This document shows positions 45,713 through 54,718 of a DNA stretch of 64,000 nt, piece by piece. How positions within the stretch are numbered: the stretch's first letter is position 1; every line of letters starts with the position of its first letter. The DNA is from JBDKVA01 sp039679375 (lineage in GTDB: Bacteria > Bacillota > Clostridia > Acetivibrionales > DTU013). Where the stretch lies: the NCBI GenBank assembly GCA_039679375.1, contig JBDKVA010000102.1, forward strand, positions 14,640-78,639, in the 5' to 3' direction. Made by a program: the position numbers and the translations under genes. The notes under the pieces are model-generated. The model was given only the letters and a program-made list of their open reading frames with translations. It did not search any database and was not told the DNA's origin.

Positions 45713-46366
45713 TTATAAGCTCCACGAATTTATTAACGGATATACCTCATATATTGACCGGACAACAGCATCTGCCAATGATAAATCCTGATTGCCCGAA
45801 TTGGGATTGCAAAAGCCTATGCAGTACATTCCTGCAAGCTTTGCCGCCTTTATCCCATGCTTTGCATCCTCGATCACAAGGCAGGACATAGGCTCTATGC
45901 CAAGCTTTCCCGCTGCTTTAAGGAATATGTCGGGAGCAGGTTTACTATGTTTTACTTCTTCCCCGCTTACGATCACTTCAAAGCTATCTTTTATTCCAAG
46001 CTTATCAAGTAAAAGTTCTATAAGCTCCCTGGACGATGATGATGCCAATGCGGTTCTTATCCCTCTGCTTCTTACTGTTTGAAGCAATTCGCTGATACCG
46101 TCGATCGGTTTGAGCTTATTACTCCTAAAAAGATTTCTTTTAAAACTGAACTGTTTTTCCAGTATTTCTTCAAGTGTTGCGGTAAGCCTGTATTTTCTCT
46201 TAAGCTCCGCCCACATTTCAGGGTTGGCTACACCTACATAATTGTTTAGTTCTTCGTTCGATATCTCATTTCCGTAATACTCCATCGTCATTTTTTCAGC
46301 CTGAAAATGGAGAGGCTCGCTATCTACAATCACACCATCCATATCAAAAATAACCGCATTTATCAT
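45713..46366 (-). CDS. HAD-superfamily hydrolase, beta-phosphoglucomutase-like
   Basis: 217 aa from ATG 46366 with AGGGG upstream; the longer reading to 46468 has no support. Motif I FDMDGVIVDSEP, motif II ALASSSSRE, motif III Lys in HSKPAPDIF, motif IV VIEDAKHGIKAA. A cap domain is inserted after motif I. Acts on a small phosphosugar or similar; the substrate is unknown. Confidence 0.87.
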   Translation of the reverse strand: MINAVIFDMDGVIVDSEPLHFQAEKMTMEYYGNEISNEELNNYVGVANPEMWAELKRKYRLTATLEEILEKQFSFKRNLFRSNKLKPIDGISELLQTVRSRGIRTALASSSSRELIELLLDKLGIKDSFEVIVSGEEVKHSKPAPDIFLKAAGKLGIEPMSCLVIEDAKHGIKAAKLAGMYCIGFCNPNSGNQDLSLADAVVRSIYEVYPLINSWSL

Positions 46367-46464
46367 ATTTACCCCTGCCTCATATTTTATTACCTGTTTT
46401 CTTCTCTTTTTGCAACTTTCCGTACTTTTTGTTCCTTTTATATTAATTATACTAATAATGATAC

Positions 46465-46902
46465 TCACAAAAGCCCCGTTAACGCTCTTTCAAATTTTCC
46501 ATTATCTTCATCTGTCCGCCTTTTGACATTAGCAGTCCTACCGCCTGCCCGGCGGATCTTCTGGCCAAGATGCCTCTCAAACAGTAGTTTGTCGATATTA
46601 CCATCGTTATATATTAGCCCATTCTGATTTATTACTTTTGCTTTCTTACCCAACGCCAGTGCTGCAACGCCATAATCCTGCGTTACAACAATATCTCCGG
46701 ATTTCACCAGATTTATCAACGCAATGTCGACACTGTCCCTGGCCTTATCAACCGTTATAACTGTGCTGTAGCCGTCATTCAATTCGTGGCTCGTATCGAT
46801 CAGCATAGTGACAGGCAGTTTATATTGTTTTGCTATTTTGACTACAATTTCTTTAACAGGACATGCATCTGCATCAACCAATATTTGCACGATTCTTCCC
46901 AT
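46465..46902 (-). CDS. YaiI/YqxD (DUF188) family protein
   Basis: 145 aa. Starts with ILVDADACPVKEI, the family signature, followed by TVDKARDSVDIALINL and VTQDYGVAALALGKKA, and RRAGGRT near the end. The fold is related to PIN nucleases; the role is unknown. ATG 46902 has AGGAAGG close upstream. A reading extended to 47001 would begin inside the 76-bp repeat and is rejected. Confidence 0.85.
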   Translation of the reverse strand: MGRIVQILVDADACPVKEIVVKIAKQYKLPVTMLIDTSHELNDGYSTVITVDKARDSVDIALINLVKSGDIVVTQDYGVAALALGKKAKVINQNGLIYNDGNIDKLLFERHLGQKIRRAGGRTANVKRRTDEDNGKFERALTGLL

Positions 46903-46936
46903 TCCCTTCCTATTTTCTGTTTTACTTTTCTGTTCT

Positions 46937-47012
46937 ACGAATGTACTTATTACCGCGAATGTGAAACTATTTTCTTGTTTTTTATTGCAATTTCGCTGCA
47001 ATAAGTTACTAA
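46937..47012. repeat. Dispersed 76-bp palindromic repeat, copy 2
   Basis: Same element as 36687-36762 with six mismatches. Lies just upstream of the YaiI gene and may carry or disturb its promoter. Confidence 0.8.
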
Positions 47013-47116
47013 ATCAATAGTATGTGAGTAAAATTCTATACTCTTTTTGCCATGTAAACAAGCAGATTCATATCATAATTCAACGAAAATTCAAAAAACG
47101 GAAATTTAAATAGTCA

Positions 47117-47145
47117 TTGACAATCTCATACTAAACGATTACTAT
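47117..47145 (+). promoter_or_regulatory. Sigma-A promoter of the TetR-ABC operon
   Basis: TTGACA (47117-47122), 17 bp, TACTAT (47140-47145). The stretch that follows (47140-47180) repeats ACTATA and TATAGT in both orientations and is a candidate TetR operator for self-control. Confidence 0.65.
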
Positions 47146-47194
47146 ACGACTATACCAACATATTTAGTCATATAGTATATATGAGGTGATTTTT

Positions 47195-47797
47195 ATGGCA
47201 AAGGGATTCAGCGGCAAAGAGAAGGAAGTGATCCGCGAAAAGCTTATGGATGCTGCTGAGGCATGCTGGGGCAGATCCGGTATTAAAAAGACAAGTGTGG
47301 ATGACCTGGTGCGTATGGTTAATATATCAAAGGGATCATTCTATCTATTTTATCCATCAAAAGAGCATTTGTTTATGGATGTCTTTGAACGGATAGAAGT
47401 ACGCACAAAGGCCGAATTATTTAATATTGTACAGACTGCTAAAGGAAGCGGAAAAGAAATTTTCATATCTGTCATCAAGCAGATGTTTAATGAAGTTAAA
47501 AAAACTCCATGGATTCTGAATGTGCATAACAGCGATCTGGAGCTTCTCTTGCGAAAGCTTCCCGCTGAGCGGGTGGAAAAGCATCTGAAGAATGATGACG
47601 GATCCGTCGTTGAGCTGTTTAGAATGCTTGGGATTGATACGGTTACAGACCCGGAAGTAATCTCAGGTGTTATGAGATCTGTTTTCCTTTTACTTTTGCA
47701 TAAACAGGAAATAGGCGAAAAAGTATTTGATGAGGTTATGGCTTACCTGATTGATGCTGTTGCAATAAAACTGTTTGAGGGGGTGAAGGAAAAGTGA
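47195..47797 (+). CDS. TetR-family transcriptional regulator
   Basis: 200 aa from ATG 47195 (GAGGTGA five bases upstream; the in-frame GTG at 47186 lies inside that site). N-terminal helix-turn-helix SGIKKTSVDDLVRMVNISKGSFYLFYPSKE. The C-terminal ligand domain is variable. First gene of an operon with an ABC exporter, and probably its ligand-responsive repressor. Confidence 0.9.
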   Translation: MAKGFSGKEKEVIREKLMDAAEACWGRSGIKKTSVDDLVRMVNISKGSFYLFYPSKEHLFMDVFERIEVRTKAELFNIVQTAKGSGKEIFISVIKQMFNEVKKTPWILNVHNSDLELLLRKLPAERVEKHLKNDDGSVVELFRMLGIDTVTDPEVISGVMRSVFLLLLHKQEIGEKVFDEVMAYLIDAVAIKLFEGVKEK

Positions 47798-48645
47798 TTC
47801 GTGTCGACGAGCTTGATTTTTCATATTCCAAGCGGATAAAATTCATAGAAGCGATGAGCTTTCAGGTTGGCAGCGGGGAAATATTCGGTTTTTTAGGACC
47901 GTCAGGGGCGGGTAAAAGTACAGTACAAAAGATACTGACAGGCATACTCAAGAATTATAAGGGAAGTGTAAAGGTACTTGGAACTGAAATCAAGCATGGC
48001 AACCGTGATTTTTACCAACGAATCGGCGTGGACTTCGAATTTCCGAATCTGTATGGCAAATTCACCGCATTGGAAAACCTTGAGTTTTTCGGCGCTCTAT
48101 ACAACAGGACTTGCCATGACCCAATGGAACTCTTAGAACGCGTCGGGCTGAAAAATGATGCGGATAAGAAGGTCGCCGGTTTTTCAAAAGGAATGAAAAT
48201 GCGCTTAAGCTTTATCCGTGCAATACAGCACAGGCCTGATCTGATTTTTCTTGATGAACCGACATCAGGTCTGGATCCTTCCAACGCCCGTATTGTAAAA
48301 GAAATGATAATGGAGCAGAAACGTGAAGGCAAGAGTATATTGCTGACGACACATAACATGCATGATGCCGAAGAATTATGCGACAATGTGGCTTTTATTG
48401 TGGACGGCAGCATAAAAGTCATAGGCACCCCCAGCGACCTTCGTCTGCAAAAGGGAGGCAGTACGGTCTCTTATACATATACTGAAAACGGCGTTCATCA
48501 TACTGCTAATGTACCATTGGATGGTCTTAACGAAAATGCGGCTTTCATGAAGAGACTTGCCGGGAAACAGGTACTGTCCATTCATTCCGGTGAACAAACA
48601 CTGGAGGATATCTTCATTGAAATAACAGGGCGGTGTCTGGCATGA
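47794..48645 (+). CDS. ABC exporter ATP-binding protein (drug/ABC-2 type)
   Basis: 283 aa, GTG start overlapping the TetR stop by 4 bp. Walker A GPSGAGKST, signature SKGMKMRLSFIRAI, Walker B LIFLDEPTSGLDP, H-loop TTHNMHDAEEL, as in DrrA/CcmA-type exporters. Drives the two ABC-2 permeases that follow. Confidence 0.9.
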   Translation: MIRVDELDFSYSKRIKFIEAMSFQVGSGEIFGFLGPSGAGKSTVQKILTGILKNYKGSVKVLGTEIKHGNRDFYQRIGVDFEFPNLYGKFTALENLEFFGALYNRTCHDPMELLERVGLKNDADKKVAGFSKGMKMRLSFIRAIQHRPDLIFLDEPTSGLDPSNARIVKEMIMEQKREGKSILLTTHNMHDAEELCDNVAFIVDGSIKVIGTPSDLRLQKGGSTVSYTYTENGVHHTANVPLDGLNENAAFMKRLAGKQVLSIHSGEQTLEDIFIEITGRCLA

Positions 48646-49367
48646 GAATCATTTATACAACGCTTCAGGATATTAAGTTTCAGTTCAAATATGGGTTTTA
48701 TTTTATTTATGCAATTGTGGTGCTGTTTTATATTGTTATCATGGAGTTTCTTCCAGGAACGTGGAGGAGCAATGCCACAGCCATTATACTTTTCACTGAT
48801 CCTGCCGCACTTGGATTCTTCTTCATCGGGGGCATTCTATTACTGGAAAAGAACGAAAGAATCCTGGACGCACTATTTGTTTCTCCGCTTGAAATATGGG
48901 AGTATGTCCTTGCTAAAGCAGCATCACTGGGTCTTATCTCGGTGGTCACCGGTGTTGTTATAGCAGTTGTCGGCCTTGGCGAAAAAGTAAATGTTCCGGT
49001 TCTGGTGCTTTCGCTTTTTACAGGCTCAGTCTTATACACCTTTATTGGATTGGCAGCAGGTGTTAAAGCAAAAACTGTTAATCAATTTATGGTCATAACA
49101 ATCCCCGCCGAAATCTTGTTGAGTACCCCGCCTGTTTTTCTGCTGTTCGGAGTGAAATCGGTATTTCTTGAAATAATGCCAGGCTCTCTTATACTCAGGC
49201 TATTTCAGTGGTGTACGGGAAATTATTCATCTGCAAACCCGTTACTGATGCTTGCGGGCATACTGGTCTGGTCCGTTCCGGCATTTTATCTGGCCATTAA
49301 CCGCATGGAATGGTTCTTGTCAAGGATAGGAGGTGAAGCATATGAGACAGGCAGTAAGGCTGCTTAA
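48642..49367 (+). CDS. ABC-2 type permease 1
   Basis: 241 aa, six predicted membrane helices. ATG 48642 overlaps the ATPase stop (ATGA); an in-frame GTG at 48633 is less likely. Contains the LEKNERILDALFVSPLEIWE coupling helix of ABC-2 drug exporters. Similar operons are annotated as fluoroquinolone export systems; the substrate here is unproven. Confidence 0.83.
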   Translation: MRIIYTTLQDIKFQFKYGFYFIYAIVVLFYIVIMEFLPGTWRSNATAIILFTDPAALGFFFIGGILLLEKNERILDALFVSPLEIWEYVLAKAASLGLISVVTGVVIAVVGLGEKVNVPVLVLSLFTGSVLYTFIGLAAGVKAKTVNQFMVITIPAEILLSTPPVFLLFGVKSVFLEIMPGSLILRLFQWCTGNYSSANPLLMLAGILVWSVPAFYLAINRMEWFLSRIGGEAYETGSKAA

Positions 49368-50070
49368 AGGCAGTGCGTTACAGATATTTCGCGACCAGAT
49401 GCTGCTTCTTCTCTGCATAGCGCCTTTTCTGGTCGGAGCAGCACTGAGGATTTTAGTTCCGCTGGTTGATCAGCTTCTGATTAAATACCTGAGTTTTTCA
49501 ATTAGTCCATATTATCTGATTTCGGATACTTTATCACTTATTATGGGAGCTGTCTTGATCGGGATGATGGTTGGACTTCTTATGCTGGATGAAAGGGATG
49601 ATGGTATCTGCACCTACTATGCTGTTACGCCTGCAGGAGGGTTTGCATACCTTATCTCAAGACTCGTATTGCCATTCTGCTACTCTCTTGCAGCAAACCT
49701 GGCCGTTATTTCCTTTGCAGCGCTGGGAGGCCTGGAATATACATGGATGTTTGCTCCGGCAATACTTTCCTCCTGCAGCGGTGTCATGATGTCCATGCTG
49801 CTGGTTTCCATCGCCTCCAACAAGGTGGAGGGGCTTGCCGTATCAAAGCTGACCGGAATCATCTTATCCGGTATTCCTATTACCTGGTTTGCAAATTCCT
49901 ATCTGAGACTAATTGGTTTTCTTCTGCCGACATATTGGATTACAGATATGCTTATCCAGGCTGAAGCCGGGCGCATAACCAATTATATAATCGATCTCAT
50001 CCTCGGAATGCTATGTGTCTCAACCTGGATTGCCGGACTTTATCGTATATTCATCAGGAAAATAAGCTAG
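49342..50070 (+). CDS. ABC-2 type permease 2
   Basis: 242 aa from ATG 49342, six bases after AGGAGGTG, overlapping permease 1 by 26 bp. Six predicted helices and the coupling segment LLMLDERDDGICTYYAVTP. Forms a heteromeric pore with permease 1. The 3' end overlaps the convergent Phd-Uma2 gene by 4 bp. Confidence 0.83.
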   Translation: MRQAVRLLKGSALQIFRDQMLLLLCIAPFLVGAALRILVPLVDQLLIKYLSFSISPYYLISDTLSLIMGAVLIGMMVGLLMLDERDDGICTYYAVTPAGGFAYLISRLVLPFCYSLAANLAVISFAALGGLEYTWMFAPAILSSCSGVMMSMLLVSIASNKVEGLAVSKLTGIILSGIPITWFANSYLRLIGFLLPTYWITDMLIQAEAGRITNYIIDLILGMLCVSTWIAGLYRIFIRKIS

Positions 50071-50816
50071 CAAAATATCTGCTCCAATGGTATTTCAAAT
50101 CCTTTAAAATAGATGGACTTCACTGTCTCGTTCCCTTTGTATGCATAAAAATCTTTTATATCATGTTCCGTAATAAAATAAACATAAACCTCCCGGTTGA
50201 AGGGATTAACTACCCAATATTCCCGCACTCCGCTCTGAAGGTAGAGATCCAGCTTTTTCAGCATATCCTTCCGCCGTGTGCTCTCGGATAACACTTCTAC
50301 CACCAGCGCAGGGACGCCCATATATCTGTCCTTTTCATTTACATTTTCAGTGTCGCAGATTACAAGTATATCCGGCTGAACAACATTTTTATTTTCCTCC
50401 TTGAGTAGCGTCACATCAAAAGGCGATGTCAATGCTTTGCACTTCTTTCCCTTGAACCATTGGTGCATCACACTCAATATCTCAACTATGATGCTCTGAT
50501 GAGTGTAGGAAGGCGATGCCAGAAGATAAACCTCTCCATCGATGTATTCATACCTGTTTTCGCTTTCTTCCGAAAGCTTGAGAAATTCTTCATAGGAGAT
50601 CTTCTGAATTACAGGATTGTGATTTTCATTTTCTTGATTCTCCAGTTTATATGCTTCCGCCATTTCCTCCACACGCGAAGCATTCTCCTGTTCATCCCTG
50701 TAGGGCTTAATAACTACAGTCCGTTTTCCGTTTTTGGTGACAATGATGTCCTCAAAATATGCAAACTTCATATATTGACCAAAATTGTTCTGGGCTTCGG
50801 TCGATGTGACTTCCAT
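50067..50816 (-). CDS. Phd-type antitoxin domain fused to Uma2-family nuclease, copy 2
   Basis: 249 aa paralogue of 36858-37619. N-terminal Phd domain (STEAQNNFGQYMKFAYFEDI...TKNGKRTVVIKPY), then a Uma2 domain with YEYIDGEVYLLASP, VQPDILVICD and PALVVEVLSES. A perfect palindromic operator lies upstream (50839-50869). The linker between the domains (residues 38-75) differs fully from copy 1, so they are not a recent duplication. Confidence 0.82.
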   Translation of the reverse strand: MEVTSTEAQNNFGQYMKFAYFEDIIVTKNGKRTVVIKPYRDEQENASRVEEMAEAYKLENQENENHNPVIQKISYEEFLKLSEESENRYEYIDGEVYLLASPSYTHQSIIVEILSVMHQWFKGKKCKALTSPFDVTLLKEENKNVVQPDILVICDTENVNEKDRYMGVPALVVEVLSESTRRKDMLKKLDLYLQSGVREYWVVNPFNREVYVYFITEHDIKDFYAYKGNETVKSIYFKGFEIPLEQIFC

Positions 50817-50838
50817 TGGCTGTGCCCCCTTATCTGCA

Positions 50839-50869
50839 AAATTAGCTAATACTTTTTATTAGCTAATTT
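50839..50869. promoter_or_regulatory. Palindromic operator of Phd-Uma2 copy 2
   Basis: AAATTAGCTAAT (50839-50850) and ATTAGCTAATTT (50858-50869) are perfect inverted copies 7 bp apart; each half also holds a self-palindromic ATTAGCTAAT. Its sequence differs from the operator of copy 1 but the geometry is alike. Confidence 0.7.
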
Positions 50870-50950
50870 CATTATATTAATTATTTTGTTGCATGTCAAG
50901 CTCATTAACCGTATCTTTCCTGAATTGCTCCACTTCATCCGTCAGTAATT

Positions 50951-51862
50951 TCATGACCCTTGACCGGATTTCCTATAAACAACCCTGTCATTCACTGCAA
51001 GCTCACTGCATAAAACAGGAGAATTTGCATTATAGCAGGCGGTATTCCTCTTAACCGAATCCACGCTGTGATTGGCATAACAATACAGGCAGCCGTGCAT
51101 GCAGGTATTATACATCCCGATGTCCACACTCGGGATACACCCGCATGGTTTTCTCTGATTTTGGTCCTTCTCATTCCTTATCTGAATTCCGGTAATATCT
51201 CCGATCAATCCGGGGTCAATACAATGCGCATGGCCAATGCCCATATCTAAAAGGTCAATTTCCTCTGCACAGGTCTCAAGCTTCAATCCGTATTCTTTCG
51301 ATATTGCTGAAAGCCTGGCTGCAAGTTCTCTTATCCTTCCATCATCCAATTCAACAATCCCATTCTCTTTAAAACTCTTATCCAGTTTTTTATAATAATC
51401 CACAAAGCTTATAATGCATTTAGCCGCATAACCATGGAGTTTGCCAGCCAGCATGCCAAAGCTTTGCTCATGCCATGAAACATCCATCGTATCATTTACA
51501 ACGATCGGGTCATACCGCCATACCACCCGGTTTTGTCCAAGCTTATCCGAAAGGCGTCTAAAAGTATCAATGACCTGCGATGTTGGAGGAACTCCCGGCT
51601 CCAGTTCCTGATCATACGGATTGAGTGTGAACTGGAAATAGTACGCGTAATCATCCAGAAGTTCAAGACGCGGCAGCATATTCGCCGGGTTCTTCGTCCA
51701 GAATACAATACAGTCCACATCATCCCTTTTGAGTGAGACCTTGCTGATCTGGTGCGGGTTCATGGGATTTCTGACCAACGCAAAGCCTTCCTGTATCCTT
51801 TTGATGAACCAGTCGCTGTAAAACGCCGGTAGATCTGTCCTTCTGCTTGCGCTGATGATCAT
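50951..51862 (-). CDS. DUF1848 family protein (radical-SAM-like)
   Basis: 303 aa. Begins MIISASRRTDLPAFYSDWF, the DUF1848 signature, with VFWTKNP and RYDPIVVND following. The C-terminus has a Cys-rich cluster, CGCIPSVDIGMYNTC then CLYCYAN, likely an iron-sulphur site. Function not established. GAGAGGA before the ATG. Followed by 11 nt from the tandem GNAT stop upstream, so the two are probably one operon. Confidence 0.85.
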   Translation of the reverse strand: MIISASRRTDLPAFYSDWFIKRIQEGFALVRNPMNPHQISKVSLKRDDVDCIVFWTKNPANMLPRLELLDDYAYYFQFTLNPYDQELEPGVPPTSQVIDTFRRLSDKLGQNRVVWRYDPIVVNDTMDVSWHEQSFGMLAGKLHGYAAKCIISFVDYYKKLDKSFKENGIVELDDGRIRELAARLSAISKEYGLKLETCAEEIDLLDMGIGHAHCIDPGLIGDITGIQIRNEKDQNQRKPCGCIPSVDIGMYNTCMHGCLYCYANHSVDSVKRNTACYNANSPVLCSELAVNDRVVYRKSGQGS

Positions 51863-51873
51863 GTCAATTCCTC

Positions 51874-52794
51874 TCAGATATTTTTGCTGTAGACAAATAT
51901 GTCATTCCGCTTCGTCCAGCCTGTTGACTGCCAGAATGCATTACCGCAGCTGTTATCTGCAAATACGAAAAGATGGCACTTGTCGATTCCCGCTTCCTTC
52001 AATTGCTTCAGGCTTACCTCAACAAGATTCCTCCCTATGCCTTTTCCCCTGTATTCCCGTGCCACGGCCACATGGTAGATGTATCCCCTTCTTCCGTCAT
52101 GCCCGCATAGGATCGTTGCTATGATCCTGTCATTCACTTTTTGGCAGAAGCTTAAGCCCCTGTTTCGGAATAAAAATTTCCTGATGTTCTCTTCCGAATC
52201 GGCAGCACTTATGCCCATACCCGCTGTCCTATTCCACAAATCAACGATCTCGCCGTAATGATCGGGATGGATTTCACGAATACCGGTGTTTTCATCCAAC
52301 CTGATCCAATAGTAGCATTCGCTGCCGACTGCCTTTTCCAGCTTTCCCCCGTTGTTTTCAGCGACTCTGCGGGAGGGAATATTTGTCTCATTGCAGGTAA
52401 TGAGGGCCTTTGGAATACTAAGCTCCCTGGCCTTTTTCAGCATTTCATCCAATAATATAATGCCAAGGCCTTTTCCCCTTTCGGACGGCCGGATGCAATA
52501 GCCGATGTGCCCGCCTGTTTTTCTAAGGTTATCATTTAGGTAATGCCTTAGCTTCCCTATCCCTGCCGGGCGCCCGTTTATCATAAGCCAGTATTTGGTC
52601 TGAGGCACCCACCCCTGCGCAAGCCCTACGCCCTGCGATATATTGGCGTTACGTACGAGATAATCCCTAAAATCGGAATCGCTCATATTGTATCCGTCAT
52701 TTATAAAGCCATTCTCACCCGGACCGATTTCTCTTATCATATCAAGTATATCGTTCCCATCCGTAAGCGAACATTCCCGTAATTCTATATCCAT
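51874..52794 (-). CDS. Protein with two GNAT acetyltransferase domains
   Basis: 306 aa from ATG 52794 (GGTGGGG just upstream). First GNAT domain about 1-165 with acetyl-CoA motif IRPSERGKGLGIILL; second about 175-300 with VAREYRGKGIGRNLV. Both pyrophosphate loops look intact. Tandem GNATs often have one catalytic and one structural half. The substrate is unknown. A longer reading to 52905 is possible but unsupported. Confidence 0.8.
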   Translation of the reverse strand: MDIELRECSLTDGNDILDMIREIGPGENGFINDGYNMSDSDFRDYLVRNANISQGVGLAQGWVPQTKYWLMINGRPAGIGKLRHYLNDNLRKTGGHIGYCIRPSERGKGLGIILLDEMLKKARELSIPKALITCNETNIPSRRVAENNGGKLEKAVGSECYYWIRLDENTGIREIHPDHYGEIVDLWNRTAGMGISAADSEENIRKFLFRNRGLSFCQKVNDRIIATILCGHDGRRGYIYHVAVAREYRGKGIGRNLVEVSLKQLKEAGIDKCHLFVFADNSCGNAFWQSTGWTKRNDIFVYSKNI

Positions 52795-52945
52795 ATACCC
52801 CACCCGTCCTTTAGCATATCTCTCCGATTTTATACCGATCAAATCCGCATATCCATACGAACTTATCGCATCATCCCTGCGAATTTGCAAATGCTTTAAC
52901 GTCAATAAATAAAATATAGCAGTTATTTATAAAATTGCAAAGATT

Positions 52946-54718
52946 TTATGCAAGTAAGTTATACTGTTTTAAGAATAAGGCATCATATATTTCATTATTT
53001 CCCTTGAGGCTGCTGTGAAGGCCTTCACCGACGATTCTGCCCCCGTCCATTACAACGACCCTGTCAGCCATGATAATGGAAGATAACCTGTGAGCAATAA
53101 TGATCATGGTCCTATCCTCTGACAAATCTTCAATAGCTTCATGGATCGCCTTTTCAGTCTGGTGATCGAGTGCGGAAGTTGCTTCATCAAAAATAATCAC
53201 AGGAGGTTTTGAAAGCATCACTCTGGCGATAGCCATTCTCTGTCTCTGACCACCGGATAATTTGATTCCCTTTTCGCCTATAAGCGTATCCAGACCTTTG
53301 GGCAAGCTTCCAATGAACTCATCCAGGCATGCCTTGCGGCAGGCTTCCATTATTTCATCCTCGCTGGCCGACGGCTTTGCCATAAGCAGGTTTTCACGGA
53401 TAGTAAGGTTGAACATCATACTGTCCTGCATCACTGCTCCAATTTTCATGTGAAGCATATCACGGCTCATATTGCAGATATCTTCCCCATCAATCACAAC
53501 TCTTCCCGCTCCCGATTCATACAGACCCAGAATCAACTTTATCAATGTGCTTTTGCCACACCCGCTTTTCCCTGCAATAGCAAGCTTCTCTCCCTTTCGA
53601 ATGAGAAGGTTGATTCCCTCCAGTACGTTTCTTTCCTGTCCCGGATATTTGAAGCAAACATCTTCAAGGCAGATACCATTTACATTTATTACATTATCAG
53701 TTTCATTCCGCTTAGCTTTATCAGATCCCATCCCATTATCTTTTGACAGTATATCCGCTACCCTGTCAAGAGACGGCAGTTCATCATTCAAACTCATATC
53801 GGAATCTGTTATTACTCCAAGCGCGGAAAAAAGCTGTTCATAATATTTCATGAAAACCAAAAGACCGCCTATGGTAAATTCACCGGCAAAGATGAGCAAG
53901 CCGCCAATAAAATAAATGTTCATCCTTGTAATAAAAAAATCCTTTATGGATCTGAAGCTCCTGTTACCATACCAGTACAACTGTCTTTTGAAGAACTTCC
54001 TGCTGAGATCATGCCAGAAACGTGTGAAAGCTCTGGCTTCGCTCTTCAGGTTCCCAAGCGATTTAATTTCCTTCCATGACTGGAGGCTGCCCTGTAGCCA
54101 TGCCTCGTATTTTCCCCATGTTTTCCTGTAAGCTTCCGAAGTTTTCCTCAAACCGCCGCCAAGCCTGCCTGTCAGCCAGAAGGATACCGGAACCATTGCA
54201 AATCCGAATAAAGCCAGCTTCCAGTTCAATATCAAAGTAACCGTACCAACCACCAGGGCTGTAAGGCAATAGTACAGATAATCGATAAGCTGGATGTGAA
54301 TTAGATGCTCATAAGTGTCCACATCACTGTCCACCCTGTTTTTTAAATCACCCGGGCTGAATTTCTCCATGTCTTCATTCGGCATATGCAGAATATTCTT
54401 CCATACTCTACAGCGTATTTCAAAAATTGTTTTTTTCAAAAAATTGTTACCATAATACCTTTGGGCAAAAGCAGCCAATGTATCAATCAAATATAAGCCG
54501 GTTAACCCAATGCAAATGACAGCAAGTTTTGAGGTGTCTTTTCCAACCATGACGTCATCCACAAGTATTTTGTAAAAAATCGGTACTGCCGCAGCTGATG
54601 CCAGAAGCATAACTTTGAAAACAAACATCATGATAAAATATATCCTATTTCTCTTCAATAAAAGGCCGGCATTTTTCAACAACAAAATACGTTTTCGTAA
54701 CAGTTCAATAAATTTCAT
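52946..54718 (-). CDS. ABC exporter half-transporter (membrane + ATPase), subunit B
   Basis: 590 aa: six-helix type IV exporter domain (about 1-310), then the nucleotide-binding domain with Walker A AGKSGCGKST, signature LSGGQRQR, Walker B VIIFDEATSALD and H-loop IIAHRLSS. Starts 4 bp before the stop of subunit A, so the two form a heterodimer. Both ATP sites look canonical. The substrate could be a peptide, lipid or drug. Confidence 0.9.
   Translation of the reverse strand: MKFIELLRKRILLLKNAGLLLKRNRIYFIMMFVFKVMLLASAAAVPIFYKILVDDVMVGKDTSKLAVICIGLTGLYLIDTLAAFAQRYYGNNFLKKTIFEIRCRVWKNILHMPNEDMEKFSPGDLKNRVDSDVDTYEHLIHIQLIDYLYYCLTALVVGTVTLILNWKLALFGFAMVPVSFWLTGRLGGGLRKTSEAYRKTWGKYEAWLQGSLQSWKEIKSLGNLKSEARAFTRFWHDLSRKFFKRQLYWYGNRSFRSIKDFFITRMNIYFIGGLLIFAGEFTIGGLLVFMKYYEQLFSALGVITDSDMSLNDELPSLDRVADILSKDNGMGSDKAKRNETDNVINVNGICLEDVCFKYPGQERNVLEGINLLIRKGEKLAIAGKSGCGKSTLIKLILGLYESGAGRVVIDGEDICNMSRDMLHMKIGAVMQDSMMFNLTIRENLLMAKPSASEDEIMEACRKACLDEFIGSLPKGLDTLIGEKGIKLSGGQRQRMAIARVMLSKPPVIIFDEATSALDHQTEKAIHEAIEDLSEDRTMIIIAHRLSSIIMADRVVVMDGGRIVGEGLHSSLKGNNEIYDALFLKQYNLLA

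Noticed and set aside
46903..47001. N-terminal extension of the YaiI protein
   Set aside because: Encoded by the 76-bp repeat; the same nonsense peptide appears at 36751 beside the other repeat copy.
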